Position numbers and translations under genes: made by a program. A stretch of DNA of 37,234 bases from Methylobacterium amylolyticum (GTDB taxonomy: Bacteria; Pseudomonadota; Alphaproteobacteria; Rhizobiales; Beijerinckiaceae). The DNA is taken from the NCBI RefSeq assembly GCF_030700245.1, contig NZ_JAUYZI010000051.1:1-37234 (forward strand). Reading direction: 5' to 3'. Shown here piece by piece: positions 8,131 through 16,334 of the stretch. The notes under the pieces were generated by a model. That model was not told the origin of the DNA, made no database searches, and saw only the letters and a list, made by a program, of their open reading frames with translations. The number at the start of each line of letters is the position of its first letter. Within the stretch, counting starts at the first letter, position 1.

Positions 8131-8667
8131 ATGGCCACGAGCAGCACCCCGCGTACCCACCAGACCCGCAACGACACCAATTCAAACGCCAAGAGGGTGT
8201 CCATCGAGGCCCTGAACGCACGGTTGGCCGACGGCATCGACCTCGCGCTCGCGATCAAGCAGGCCCACTGGAACCTCAAGGGCCCGCAGTTCATCGGCAT
8301 CCACCTGATGCTGGACGGTTTCCGCGCCGAGATCAGCGACCTCAACGACAAGGTGGCCGAGCGGGCGGTGCAGCTCGGCGGCACGGCCCTGGGGACGGCG
8401 CAGGTCGTGGCGGGGTCGTCCAAGCTGCCCGCCTACCCGACGGGCATCTACGCCATCGCCGACCATATCGCCGCGCTGATCGACAGCTACGCCGCCTACG
8501 CCAACGCCGTGCGCGAGAACATCGACGAGACGGACGAGGCGGGCGACCCCGGTACGGCCGACCTGTTCACCGAGGTCTCCCGCGCCGTCGACAAGCAGCT
8601 TTGGTTCCTCGAAGCCCACGTCCAGGAGCCGACGGGCCAGATGCGCGACGGCGACGCTCGCAACTGA
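8131..8667 (+). CDS. dps: Dps-family ferritin-like DNA-protection protein
   Basis: Dps forms twelve-subunit shells that oxidise and store iron with hydrogen peroxide and so protect DNA. The protein has 178 residues, the usual size. The inter-subunit ferroxidase site is visible: H46 in KQAHWNLKGPQF, then H58, D62 and E67 in HLMLDGFRAEI. The N-terminal tail of about 20 residues is polar and contains basic residues, the type of tail that can bind DNA. GGAG stands before ATG 8131. It is transcribed away from the SDR gene and ends in a clear hairpin. Confidence 0.95.
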   Translation: MATSSTPRTHQTRNDTNSNAKRVSIEALNARLADGIDLALAIKQAHWNLKGPQFIGIHLMLDGFRAEISDLNDKVAERAVQLGGTALGTAQVVAGSSKLPAYPTGIYAIADHIAALIDSYAAYANAVRENIDETDEAGDPGTADLFTEVSRAVDKQLWFLEAHVQEPTGQMRDGDARN

Positions 8668-8678
8668 GGAACGCCCCA

Positions 8679-8706
8679 CCCCTCCGTTTCCGATCCAACG
8701 GAGGGG
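8679..8706 (+). terminator. Hairpin terminator after dps
   Basis: A perfect 10-bp stem (CCCCTCCGTT / AACGGAGGGG) with an 8-base loop begins 11 bases after the dps stop. There is no U-run, common for GC-rich genomes. It also lies beyond the 3' end of the next, convergent SDR gene. Confidence 0.65.
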
Positions 8707-8813
8707 CGGTCAGGAGCGAGGAAGCTCCATCGTCATGTCGGCCGAGGCTGCTCGGCCGAAATCAGGCACACCGACGGCGATAGGGCGCGCTGCCGACCGG
8801 CGGCGGATCTCCC

Positions 8814-9578
8814 CTAGCTGAGCTTCGGCTGCCCGTTCGAGGCCGAGGCGCCGCCGTCCACCGGCAGGTTCACCCCGGTGACGAAGCGTGCGTCCTCGCT
8901 CGCCAGGAAGGCGATGACCCCGCTGATGTCGTCTGGCTGTGCGCCGCGACCCATCGGGATGCGTTCGTTGAACTTGGCCACGAGCTCGGGCTGGTCCTGC
9001 ATGCCGGCGGTGAACGGCGTGTAGACCAGCGTCGGGTTGACCGCGTTCACCCGGACGCCGTGGGCCGCCTCGTCCATCGCAACCGCGCGGGTGAAGTTCG
9101 TCACCGCACCCTTGGCGGCGCAGTAGAAGCTGTGGTTCCAGTCGCCGCCGAGCCCCGACACGGACGAGACGTTGACGATGCATCCGCGGCTCTCGCGCAG
9201 GTGCGGCACGGCAAACCGCGTCATGTAGAAGACGCCGTACAGGTCGGTCTCGATGATCGTCGAGAAGTCCCCGATCTCGCCTTCGTCGACACGACCGAGG
9301 TGGTCCTTTCCGGCATTGTTGACGAGGATGTCGAGGCGGCCGAAGCGCTCGATTGCGGCCGCGACGACTTCCCGGCACCGGTCGGCGTTCGAGAGGTCGG
9401 CGACCTGGGCGAGCGTCCTGTCCGCCCCGATCCCGGCGGCGACCCGGTCGAGGCCCTCGCCGTTCATGTCGGCGAGGACGAGGTTCGCCCCCTCCTCGCC
9501 GAAGCGGCGTGCGGCGGCCTCGCCGATGCCGGACGCGGCACCCGTGACCAGGACGACCTTGTTCGAGAAACGTGACAT
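8814..9578 (-). CDS. SDR family oxidoreductase (3-oxoacyl-ACP reductase-like)
   Basis: Classical SDR of 254 residues with every hallmark intact: TGAASGIG (12-19), NNAG (87-90), the SS dyad near 138, and YCAAK (Y152, K156), then the PTLVYTPF substrate loop and LPVDGG near the C-terminus. It uses NAD(P)H to interconvert a carbonyl and an alcohol; the substrate is unknown. I chose ATG 9578 because AGGA is well placed and the family sequence begins there; an open upstream extension to 9764 looks non-coding. It is 58 bases downstream of the PfpI gene and probably the last gene of a catalase-PfpI-SDR operon. Confidence 0.92.
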   Translation of the reverse strand: MSRFSNKVVLVTGAASGIGEAAARRFGEEGANLVLADMNGEGLDRVAAGIGADRTLAQVADLSNADRCREVVAAAIERFGRLDILVNNAGKDHLGRVDEGEIGDFSTIIETDLYGVFYMTRFAVPHLRESRGCIVNVSSVSGLGGDWNHSFYCAAKGAVTNFTRAVAMDEAAHGVRVNAVNPTLVYTPFTAGMQDQPELVAKFNERIPMGRGAQPDDISGVIAFLASEDARFVTGVNLPVDGGASASNGQPKLS

Positions 9579-9636
9579 CGCGATTCCTGAATTTGGACGC
9601 CGGGCAACCCGCCCGACGCCGTGATGAAGGGCGGCC

Positions 9637-10206
9637 TCAGGCGCTGCGAGCCTGGTCCGGATGGCGGCCCTCGGCGAACTCCTCGACGATCTTGGCGCAA
9701 AAGGCCGGCAGGTCCTTCGGGTTGCGGCTGGTGACAAGGCCCTTGTCGACCACCACCTCCTCATCGACCCATTCCCCGCCCGCGTTGCGGATGTCGGTCT
9801 TCACCGTCGGGAACGAGGTCAGCTTGCGCCCCTTCACGACGTCGGCTTCCACCAGCGTCCAGGGCCCGTGGCAGATGACGCCGACCGGCTTGGCCTGTTG
9901 GAAGAAGTCCCGCACGAACTTGACCACGGCCTCGCTGCCCCGGAGCTTGTCGGCCCCCACGCTGCCGCCGGGGATGACGAGACCGTCAAAGTCGGAAGCC
10001 GACACGTCGTCGATGGCCTTGTCGACCAGGTACCTGCCGGCGGGGTCGAGGTCGTTGTTAACCGTCTCGGCCTCGCCCGCCTCAAGCCCGATCACCGTGA
10101 CGGTCGCGCCGGCCGCGAGCAGCGCCTCGCGGGGCTTCGTGAACTCAGGCTCCTCCGTCCCCCGGGGGGCGATCAGGATAGCGATGGTCTTGCCCTGAAG
10201 GGTCAT
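9637..10206 (-). CDS. PfpI/DJ-1 family protein (type 1 glutamine amidotransferase-like)
   Basis: A 189-residue protein of the PfpI/YhbO branch of the DJ-1 superfamily, reported as protein or nucleotide deglycases and as general stress proteins. The nucleophile elbow VGVICHGPWTL gives C112 followed by H113. The conserved acid is at E19/E20 in RGTEEPEF, and LVIPGGSVG is the typical glycine-rich turn. It lies 38 bases after the catalase-fold gene, in the same direction, so co-transcription is likely. Whether it acts on methylglyoxal adducts or as a protease cannot be read from the sequence. Confidence 0.92.
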   Translation of the reverse strand: MTLQGKTIAILIAPRGTEEPEFTKPREALLAAGATVTVIGLEAGEAETVNNDLDPAGRYLVDKAIDDVSASDFDGLVIPGGSVGADKLRGSEAVVKFVRDFFQQAKPVGVICHGPWTLVEADVVKGRKLTSFPTVKTDIRNAGGEWVDEEVVVDKGLVTSRNPKDLPAFCAKIVEEFAEGRHPDQARSA

Positions 10207-10244
10207 GGGTCATTCCTCTCTGCGTGATGTGGGAAGGGATGGGC

Positions 10245-11327
10245 TCAGGCCGGGATGCTCTCGGGCGAGGCGGTGTTCTCGGCGGTCACGCCGTTCTCCC
10301 GGTGGCGGAAGTCGCTCAGCGCCCGGTAGACCTGGAGCCGCGCCCGCATGATCGAACCGAGCGGCCGGTGCGCCGCGAGGCTGTGCGCGGGGCGGAAGGT
10401 CATCACCTCGTCGAAGTAGCGGACCCGCTCGGGGGAATAGGCGTCCTGCCGGGGTAGGCGGAGCGTCGCCACCGTGCGGTACGGGCTGATCGCGACCGGC
10501 CAGTCGACCGAGGCATCCTCGATGGGCTGGCGCTCGGCATCCGCCCAGAGCTGCGCCTTGAGCTCGAACACCACGTCGTCGTCCCGGAAGAACGCGACCG
10601 TGGCATGCCGGAAGCCATCCTCGTCCACGTGCGGGTCGAGGCGCCATTCGGCGAGGTCCCGCTGGGCCTGCGTCGCGGGCACCGCCCCGAGCTTGGCGAC
10701 GTAGTCGCCGAAGCGCATCGGGGCCTGGCTGAAGTAGCTGTCGGCGAGCGGATGGCTGTAGGGATGGCCGAAGAAGTCCGCCATGGCGCTCTCGGTGCCG
10801 AAGGCGTGGAGCACCTTGTTGAGGGTGCGGGCGCCGGCCGAGACCGCGCTCTTCACGCCCTCCAGCATGCCGGTCGACTTGCCGATCACCGTGCCGTCCC
10901 TCAAGAAGCCCGCCGCCGTGCCCGACGGGAAGGTCGTGCCGGTGGCGAGCACGAAGTCCTGGGTGTCGACATCGTGCCCGGGGAGCTTATCGCCGGGCAC
11001 GCCGAACACCTTGATCGACATGCCCCGGTGGGTCGATACCCGGTCGCCCAGGGTCTCGCCGGGCCCCTGCGCGAAGCGCACGGCGACGGGGTGCGTGCCA
11101 GGCTTGGCGAACAGGCCTTGCGCGAGTTCCGGGGGCAGGTTCTCCGAAACGACCAGCTCCCCGACGACGCAAGCCGAACTCTTGGCGTGGCTCGCGCGGA
11201 CCGCGTGGTGCTCGCGCTTCTCGACCGTTTGCGACTGCTGGGTCATCCCCTGGATGATGCCGTCGATGGTCTCCTGTTCATCCGGCGCGGGCCGCTCGAT
11301 GTCGGGAGCGTAGCGAAGGCTGGACAT
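10245..11327 (-). CDS. Catalase-fold family protein with an altered distal site
   Basis: A 360-residue heme protein of the short catalase-related family, shorter than classical monofunctional catalases (about 480 or more). Distal histidine H47 lies in RASHAKSS, and the heme-proximal RxxxY pattern is present in RLQVY near the C-terminus, after HRPLGS. The distal asparagine is missing: where the neighbouring paralogue has MVNGPVF this protein has LATGTTF, with T129 at that place. Classical catalase activity may therefore be reduced or changed towards peroxidase-like or hydroperoxide chemistry. ATG 11327 is preferred; an upstream open stretch to 11456 is not family-like. Likely first gene of an operon with the PfpI and SDR genes. 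Confidence 0.85.
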   Translation of the reverse strand: MSSLRYAPDIERPAPDEQETIDGIIQGMTQQSQTVEKREHHAVRASHAKSSACVVGELVVSENLPPELAQGLFAKPGTHPVAVRFAQGPGETLGDRVSTHRGMSIKVFGVPGDKLPGHDVDTQDFVLATGTTFPSGTAAGFLRDGTVIGKSTGMLEGVKSAVSAGARTLNKVLHAFGTESAMADFFGHPYSHPLADSYFSQAPMRFGDYVAKLGAVPATQAQRDLAEWRLDPHVDEDGFRHATVAFFRDDDVVFELKAQLWADAERQPIEDASVDWPVAISPYRTVATLRLPRQDAYSPERVRYFDEVMTFRPAHSLAAHRPLGSIMRARLQVYRALSDFRHRENGVTAENTASPESIPA

Positions 11328-11496
11328 GGCGGTCTCTCCGTTGCGGCCCGGCCGCGGGAAGAGCCGAACGCATGACGTTCCTGGCCCGACCTCAGGCCGT
11401 GGGACTGCAAGTCCGCGAGGATGCCCCCCACGGCTGGCAACCCGGCAACGCGACATTCCCGATATCGTTCACGGGCGATTGAGTGGCCCGCAATCC

Positions 11497-11521
11497 GGAA
11501 CGTCGCCCGTTCCGCCCGGTT
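11497..11521 (+). promoter_or_regulatory. Candidate GGAAC-type (EcfG-like) stress promoter
   Basis: GGAAC at 11497-11501 is followed after 16 bases by GGTT at 11518-11521, close to the alphaproteobacterial general-stress sigma EcfG pattern of GGAAC-N16/17-CGTT. The first element is also half of an inverted repeat GGAACG-N5-CGTTCC (11497-11513). It would start transcription near 11529, just before the Shine-Dalgarno AAGGAGG of the second catalase-fold gene. The -10 has one mismatch. Confidence 0.3.
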
Positions 11522-11552
11522 CTGTCCGGAGCCGAACGAAGGAGGCCCGACC

Positions 11553-12626
11553 TTGCACGCACCTGTCCGCTACAGCCCCGACGTCGAGAACGTGATGCCT
11601 GACGAGGGCGAGACCATCGCCGGGCTGAACGAGACCTTCGACACGATCCTTGAGAGGGTCGCGAAGGACTCCGGGCACGCGGTGCGCTCGGTGCACGCCA
11701 AGGCTCACGGCATCCTGGAAGGGACCCTGACTGTGGAAGCGGGCCTTCCGCCCGAGCTCGCCCAGGGCCTGTTCGCGACGCCTGGCGAGCACAAGGTCTT
11801 CATGCGCCTGTCCACCAATGCGGGCGACATCCTGCCGGACGCCGTCTCGCTGCCGCGTGGCCTGGCCTTGAAGGTCCTCGACGTGCCGGGCGAACGCCTG
11901 CCGGACGCCGAGGGCACGACCCAGAACTTCATCATGGTCAACGGGCCCGTCTTCCAGGCCCCGAACGCGAGAATGTTCCTGGGCAGCCTGAAGCTGCTCG
12001 CTGGCACCACGGACCGGGCCGAGGGACTGAAGGTCTTCGCCTCGACGGTGCTGAGAGGGGTCAACAAGGCGCTGCAGGCGGTCGGGGTCGAGAGCCCGAC
12101 CATCGGCTCGCTCGGCGGCGCGCCGAACGTCGACCCGCTCGGCGAGACCTATTACAGCGTCACGCCGTTCCGGTACGGCGACTACATCGCCAAGTTCTCC
12201 ATCGTACCGGTTTCGCCGGGCTTGACCGACCTGACCGGCAACGAGATTGACGCTTCCGGTCGCCCGAACGCCATCCGCGAGACGGTGCGGTCCGAGATGC
12301 GTGGCGTCGAGGGCGTGTGGGAGTTCCAGGTGCAGCTCTGCCGCGACCTCGAACGCCAGCCGGTCGAGGATCCCACGGTGGAATGGAAGGAAGACGAGGC
12401 ACCCTTCCGTAAGGTCGCGACGATCCGGGTCCACCCACAGGACAGTTGGGAGCCCGGGCGTGTCGACGCCGTCGACGAACGCATGCGGTTCAGCGTCTGG
12501 ACCGGGCTGGAAGCCCACAGGCCGCTGGGCAACATCAACCGCGCTCGCAACGCGCCCTACAAGCACTCCGCGGAATTCCGGCAGCGGTTCAACGGCTGCC
12601 CGATCCACGAGCCCACGGGGCGTTGA
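11553..12626 (+). CDS. Catalase-fold family protein
   Basis: A 357-residue short catalase-family heme protein, a paralogue of the divergent gene at 10245. The distal histidine is H48 in RSVHAKAHG, the distal asparagine N130 in FIMVNGPVF, and the proximal RxxxY motif is RNAPY after HRPLGNINRAR. All the key heme-site residues are thus present. It probably decomposes hydrogen peroxide or organic hydroperoxides in the cytoplasm. I chose TTG 11553 because a strong AAGGAGG precedes it by eight bases and the family sequence starts immediately; the open frame reaches back to 11421 without family similarity. The two catalase genes share a 225-base divergent promoter region. Confidence 0.88.
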   Translation: MHAPVRYSPDVENVMPDEGETIAGLNETFDTILERVAKDSGHAVRSVHAKAHGILEGTLTVEAGLPPELAQGLFATPGEHKVFMRLSTNAGDILPDAVSLPRGLALKVLDVPGERLPDAEGTTQNFIMVNGPVFQAPNARMFLGSLKLLAGTTDRAEGLKVFASTVLRGVNKALQAVGVESPTIGSLGGAPNVDPLGETYYSVTPFRYGDYIAKFSIVPVSPGLTDLTGNEIDASGRPNAIRETVRSEMRGVEGVWEFQVQLCRDLERQPVEDPTVEWKEDEAPFRKVATIRVHPQDSWEPGRVDAVDERMRFSVWTGLEAHRPLGNINRARNAPYKHSAEFRQRFNGCPIHEPTGR

Positions 12627-12729
12627 GCTCGCCCTGAGGAGCATGCAGGAAGGCGCCTGGGGCAAGTCGCTCTTCGTCAACCTTCCCGGATGCCATTGTC
12701 GATCCGCGCCAGGAGGTCGAACGAACTCG

Positions 12730-13140
12730 ATGGAAGCGAACAAGGACTTGGTCCGCCATTACTTCATGGCATTCAGGGACCGCGACGCGGCGTGGTGGGA
12801 ACGCTTCATCGCCCCCGATTTCATCCGCCACGACCCCGGCCTCGACTTCGAGGTCCGGGGGCCGGCGGGCGTCGCCAGGCTCGGCGAGGTGCTGCACGGG
12901 GCCTTCTCGGACATCGAGATGCACGTCGCCGAGGTCATCGCGGAGGGCGACAGCGTGCTGGCGCGGCTGCGCTTCACCGGCCGCCACACCGGCGATTTCC
13001 AGGGCAAGGCGGCCACGGGCAACACGGTCGACATCGCCGTCATGGATTACTTCCGGGTCTCGGACGGGCGGCTTGCCGAGCACTGGGCGCTCATGGACAA
13101 CCTGACCCTGCTCAAGCAGATCGGCGCCGTCGAGACCTAA
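12730..13140 (+). CDS. SnoaL-like ester cyclase family protein
   Basis: A 136-residue protein of the SnoaL/NTF2-like fold (cone-shaped alpha+beta barrel). Family features include DLVRHYFMAF at the first helix, FIAPDFIRHDPG, and the strand-rich C-terminal half with FTGRHTGDFQGKAATG and DGRLAEHWALMDN. The substrate is unknown; small SnoaL-like proteins are common beside stress or redox genes. ATG 12730 begins the family sequence; AGGAGG at 12711-12716 is a rather distant ribosome-binding site (13 bases). It follows the second catalase gene by about 100 bases in the same direction and may be co-transcribed. The stop codon directly abuts the stub of a broken GMC gene. Confidence 0.85.
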   Translation: MEANKDLVRHYFMAFRDRDAAWWERFIAPDFIRHDPGLDFEVRGPAGVARLGEVLHGAFSDIEMHVAEVIAEGDSVLARLRFTGRHTGDFQGKAATGNTVDIAVMDYFRVSDGRLAEHWALMDNLTLLKQIGAVET

Positions 13141-13182
13141 TGCGCCGCCGCCTACGATGATAATGTCAAACTCGCTTGCCAT
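13141..13182 (-). pseudogene. 14-codon N-terminal stub of a GMC/FAD oxidoreductase
   Basis: On the minus strand an ATG at 13182 begins MASEFDIIIVGGGA, the characteristic first strand and glycine motif of FAD-dependent GMC oxidoreductases. The match ends abruptly where the SnoaL gene begins. A complete family member would extend by more than 500 codons. This is therefore the left-over start of a gene removed when the stress block was joined here. Confidence 0.6.
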
Positions 13183-13840
13183 TAGGCTGTACGTGAGGCC
13201 GACGATTGGGTGCCACAAGCACCAAGGCTCGCGGGGAGCGGCATCGTTCGAGGTGGCTCAGCGCTACTTGGACTTTGTCGGCTGAGCTGCAGTGTCCGCT
13301 TCGGAGAAGGCACCGGAGTTGGCTGAATGGCCGAGATAGGCGCACTGCCGAACGGCCGGTTTCGCGCCCGGTGGCGATTCAGCACGGCGTCATCTGACCG
13401 AAAACGGCACGACTGGTCTTGGGTAGATGACCCACCGAATCAGACATCCAGGCACGGATCATCATATGCGAGCAGGCAGCGCATCGATGGCGATCGAATG
13501 TTATATTTAAGTGAAAATTCCCTATAACATCGGTTTGAATGCTGCAATTTTTGTATAAGATCTTCTTAATTTTGTGCCGGTTAAGCGTAGCGAGTGGCAG
13601 GAGGATTGTGCCGAGTCTGTGCGAAGATGGTGAGGGCGGCTGAGCCGTCATCTGCGACTTGGACGAGAGGGACCGTGCAGAGCTGAGTTATGCCCTAATC
13701 TGCATCGTGCCAATGACCTTCGCCACGAATCAGTCGTCAGGCAGCCCGATCCATCAAATCCTATGGCGACCCACCTCCACGGGGTGATCAGGTCCAGCAC
13801 TCCCCAGCTCGAACAAGAGATTCGCCCGCCAAGTTAATTT
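13183..13840. other. Gene-free region with an AT-rich inverted repeat
   Basis: About 660 bases without a supportable gene. The section near 13490-13580 is strongly AT-rich and contains a perfect 8-bp inverted repeat (ATGTTATA at 13498-13505, TATAACAT at 13523-13530, spacer 17), a possible operator or the remains of the promoter of the broken GMC gene. The element GTCCGCTTC at 13293 recurs in the decayed region near 29883 and may belong to a dispersed repeat. Confidence 0.45.
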
Positions 13841-14566
13841 TCAAGCGGCGCGTTGGCCGAGATAGGCGGCCTTGATTGCTTCGTTCTTGCCGAGGGCAGC
13901 GGCGCAACCGCTCGTGACGATGCGACCGGTCTCAAGCACGTAACCGCGATCCGCGATGGAAAGGGCCATGTTCGCATTCTGCTCGACGAGCAGCACCGTC
14001 GTGCCGCGGCGGCGGATCTCGACGATGATATCGAATACGCGCTGGATGATCAGCGGCGCGAGGCCAAGCGAAGGTTCGTCGAGGATGAGGAGCTTAGGCT
14101 TCGCCATGAGGCCGCGGGCGACAGCCACCATCTGGAGCTGGCCGCCTGAAAGTTTCCAGGCGAGCGTATCCCTGAAGGACGCGATCTCGGGAAAGAGCGC
14201 CGACACCTCATCGGCCTCCGCCTCGCGCGCGTGGCGCGACAGGTTCGGTCGATTCGCGGCGCCGAGCAGGACGTTCTCCCGGGCGGTCAAGCCCGAAAAG
14301 ATGCGCCGGCCCTCCGGGACGTGAGCGATGCCGGCGCGCACGATCATCTCAGGGCTCAGGCCGACGAGGCTGCGGCCCTCGAAGGCCACATCGCCCGCAT
14401 CCGGCCGCATCAGACCCGAGATGGTCCGCAACGTCGTGGTCTTCCCGGCGCCGTTGGCACCAAGCAGAGCCACGATCTCGCCAGCCTCGACGACGAGCGA
14501 GACATCGGACAGGGCTTCGACGCGCCCGTGCGAAACGCGGAGGTGGCTGAGCTTAAGCAGCGGCAC
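13841..14566 (-). CDS. livF: Branched-chain-amino-acid-type ABC transporter ATPase LivF
   Basis: Cytoplasmic ATPase of 241 residues that, with LivG, powers a HAAT-family importer. Walker A is GANGAGKT (36-43), the ABC signature LSGGQLQM, Walker B LLILDEP, and the switch histidine region is replaced by the LVEQN typical of LivF proteins. The start overlaps the end of livMG by 14 bases, so it is the last gene of the operon livK-livH-livMG-livF. HAAT systems in catabolic loci often import aromatic or other carboxylic acids rather than amino acids; the nearby CoA-dependent gene set points that way, but this is inference. Confidence 0.93.
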   Translation of the reverse strand: MPLLKLSHLRVSHGRVEALSDVSLVVEAGEIVALLGANGAGKTTTLRTISGLMRPDAGDVAFEGRSLVGLSPEMIVRAGIAHVPEGRRIFSGLTARENVLLGAANRPNLSRHAREAEADEVSALFPEIASFRDTLAWKLSGGQLQMVAVARGLMAKPKLLILDEPSLGLAPLIIQRVFDIIVEIRRRGTTVLLVEQNANMALSIADRGYVLETGRIVTSGCAAALGKNEAIKAAYLGQRAA

Positions 14567-16334
14567 GGACGTGCGCCTCCCCGAGATAGGCAGTGACGAC
14601 AGCGGGATCGCGCAAGACTTCGGCTGGCGTGCCGTCCGAGATGCGCTGCCCGAAGTTCAGGACGGTGATCTGGTCGGCCACCGCCTCGACCAACGGCATG
14701 TCGTGCTCGATGATCAGGATCGTGAGCCCGAGGCCTTTGAGGCGGCGCAACAGCTCGACGAGCTGGCCCTTCTCCGTAGTGTTGAGGCCGGCTGCCGGCT
14801 CGTCGAGGAGGAGCAGCGCCGGGTCGGCCGCGAGCGCGCGGGCTATCTCGACCTTGCGCTGGTGGCCGTAGGGCAGATCGCCGACGAGCGCGTCGGCGCG
14901 GTCGAGGAGGCCGACGAAGTCCAGCGCAGACAGGGCCCGCGCCTCGACGCCGCCCCCCTCTGCGGAGAGATCGTTGCCGGGTCGCTGGGCGCCGACCATC
15001 ACGTTGTCAAGGCACGTCATCGAGCGGAACAGCCGGATGTTCTGGAAGGTGCGCGCCAAGCCGCGACCGGAGAGCACGTGCGGCGCCCGCGCCGTAGCAT
15101 CCCGCCCACCGAAGCGGATCCGACCGCCGCTCGGCCGGTAGAGGCCGCTCAGCACGTTGACGAAGGTGGTCTTGCCCGAGCCGTTTGGACCGATCAGCGC
15201 GTGGATGGTGTTACGGCGGACTTCGAGGTCGACGCTGTCGAGGGCCTTCAGGCCGCCGAAGGTCTTGGCGAGGTTCCGGACCTCGAGCACCACGTCACCG
15301 GGGTCGCCCGCCTCGCGGCGCAGACGCAGCGGTCCTGCGGTACGGGGCTGCGGGCCGCGTCGCACGAGCCGGTCGCCGAAGAGCACTACCCAGCCCCAGA
15401 TGCCGTCGGGCATGAAGATCATGATCAGCACGACGGCCGCGCCGTAGACGGCGAGATAGACCTCCTTGAGGAAGCGCAGGACCTCCGGCAGCACGATCAG
15501 GAGCGAAGCGCCGACCAGCGTGCCCAGCGCCGACTTCACGCCGCCCAGCAAAGCCATCGTCAGAAAAACAATGGATTCGGCGAGGCTGAACTGGTCGGGG
15601 CTGATGTAGGCGAAGCCGCTTGCAAACAGCGCGCCGCCGATGCCGCCAAGCGTCGCGCAGAGCGCGAAAGCGATCACCTTCACCCGCACCGTGTCGATGC
15701 CGTTGACGGAGGCAGCGAGTTCGTTGTCGCGTAGGGCCTCCATCGCGCGGCCGAGCGCGGTGCGCCGCAGCCACGACACGGAGGCGACGGCCAGCGTCAG
15801 GCAGACGAGGCTGAAGGCGAGGTAGTGGCGCGTGTCAGAGAGTGCGTGGCCGAACAGTTCCGGCCGCGGGATGCCCGGGACTCCGTCGGGGCCGTGGGTG
15901 ACCTCGGCCCAGTTGGTCAGGACGAGGGTGAAGATCTGCTGAAAGGTGATCGTCACCATCGCGAGATAGTGGCCGCCGAGCCTGACCGAGGTAAGGCCAA
16001 GAGCGACGCCGGCGGCGGCAGAGACCGCCACCGCCATGAGGAAGGCGGTCCAGAACGACAGACCGAGATCGGCGGTGCCGAGCGCCACCGCGTAGGCACC
16101 GAGCCCGAAAAAGCTCGCCTGTGCGAGCGTGATCTGGCCGGCGTAGCCGAGCACGATAGTCAGGCCGAGCACGGCGATGGCGCAGGTCGCCGCCTGCATC
16201 GCGATGCCGGTGGCGTAGCCGCCCAGCGGCTGCGCCAGCGCGAGGCCGGCGAGCGCGAGGCCGGCGGCGAGGATCGGGACCTCGACGGGGATGGCGCGGC
16301 GTGGGCGGGGCTGGATCGTGCGCATCGCCGTCAC
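14553..16334 (-). CDS. Fused ABC transporter permease LivM and ATPase LivG
   Basis: A single 593-residue protein joins the permease (about residues 1-325) to the ATPase (about 345-593). The permease half has eight or more hydrophobic segments and the LivM hallmarks GYAGQITLAQASFFGLGAY and GGHYLAMVTITF. The ATPase half has Walker A GPNGSGKT (382-389), FQNIRLFRSMTCLDNV, LPYGHQRKVEIARALA in place of the standard signature, and LLLDEPAAGLN, all typical of LivG. The fusion ties one permease and one ATPase domain one-to-one. The start appears to be GTG 16334, overlapping the livH stop; ATG 16325 is an alternative. Confidence 0.93.
   Translation of the reverse strand: MTAMRTIQPRPRRAIPVEVPILAAGLALAGLALAQPLGGYATGIAMQAATCAIAVLGLTIVLGYAGQITLAQASFFGLGAYAVALGTADLGLSFWTAFLMAVAVSAAAGVALGLTSVRLGGHYLAMVTITFQQIFTLVLTNWAEVTHGPDGVPGIPRPELFGHALSDTRHYLAFSLVCLTLAVASVSWLRRTALGRAMEALRDNELAASVNGIDTVRVKVIAFALCATLGGIGGALFASGFAYISPDQFSLAESIVFLTMALLGGVKSALGTLVGASLLIVLPEVLRFLKEVYLAVYGAAVVLIMIFMPDGIWGWVVLFGDRLVRRGPQPRTAGPLRLRREAGDPGDVVLEVRNLAKTFGGLKALDSVDLEVRRNTIHALIGPNGSGKTTFVNVLSGLYRPSGGRIRFGGRDATARAPHVLSGRGLARTFQNIRLFRSMTCLDNVMVGAQRPGNDLSAEGGGVEARALSALDFVGLLDRADALVGDLPYGHQRKVEIARALAADPALLLLDEPAAGLNTTEKGQLVELLRRLKGLGLTILIIEHDMPLVEAVADQITVLNFGQRISDGTPAEVLRDPAVVTAYLGEAHVRAAA

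Noticed and set aside
11469..12743. 424-codon minus-strand frame opposite the second catalase gene
   Set aside because: The plus strand carries a convincing catalase-family protein; the minus frame shows no motif.
13379..13651. 90-codon minus-strand frame in the spacer before livF
   Set aside because: It crosses the AT-rich island, has no Shine-Dalgarno or domain, and reads like translated intergenic sequence.
14328..15734. 468-codon open frame on the plus strand opposite the livMG gene
   Set aside because: It is antisense to a well-supported transporter gene, arginine- and glutamate-rich without any family-like motif; a typical by-product of GC-rich codon use.
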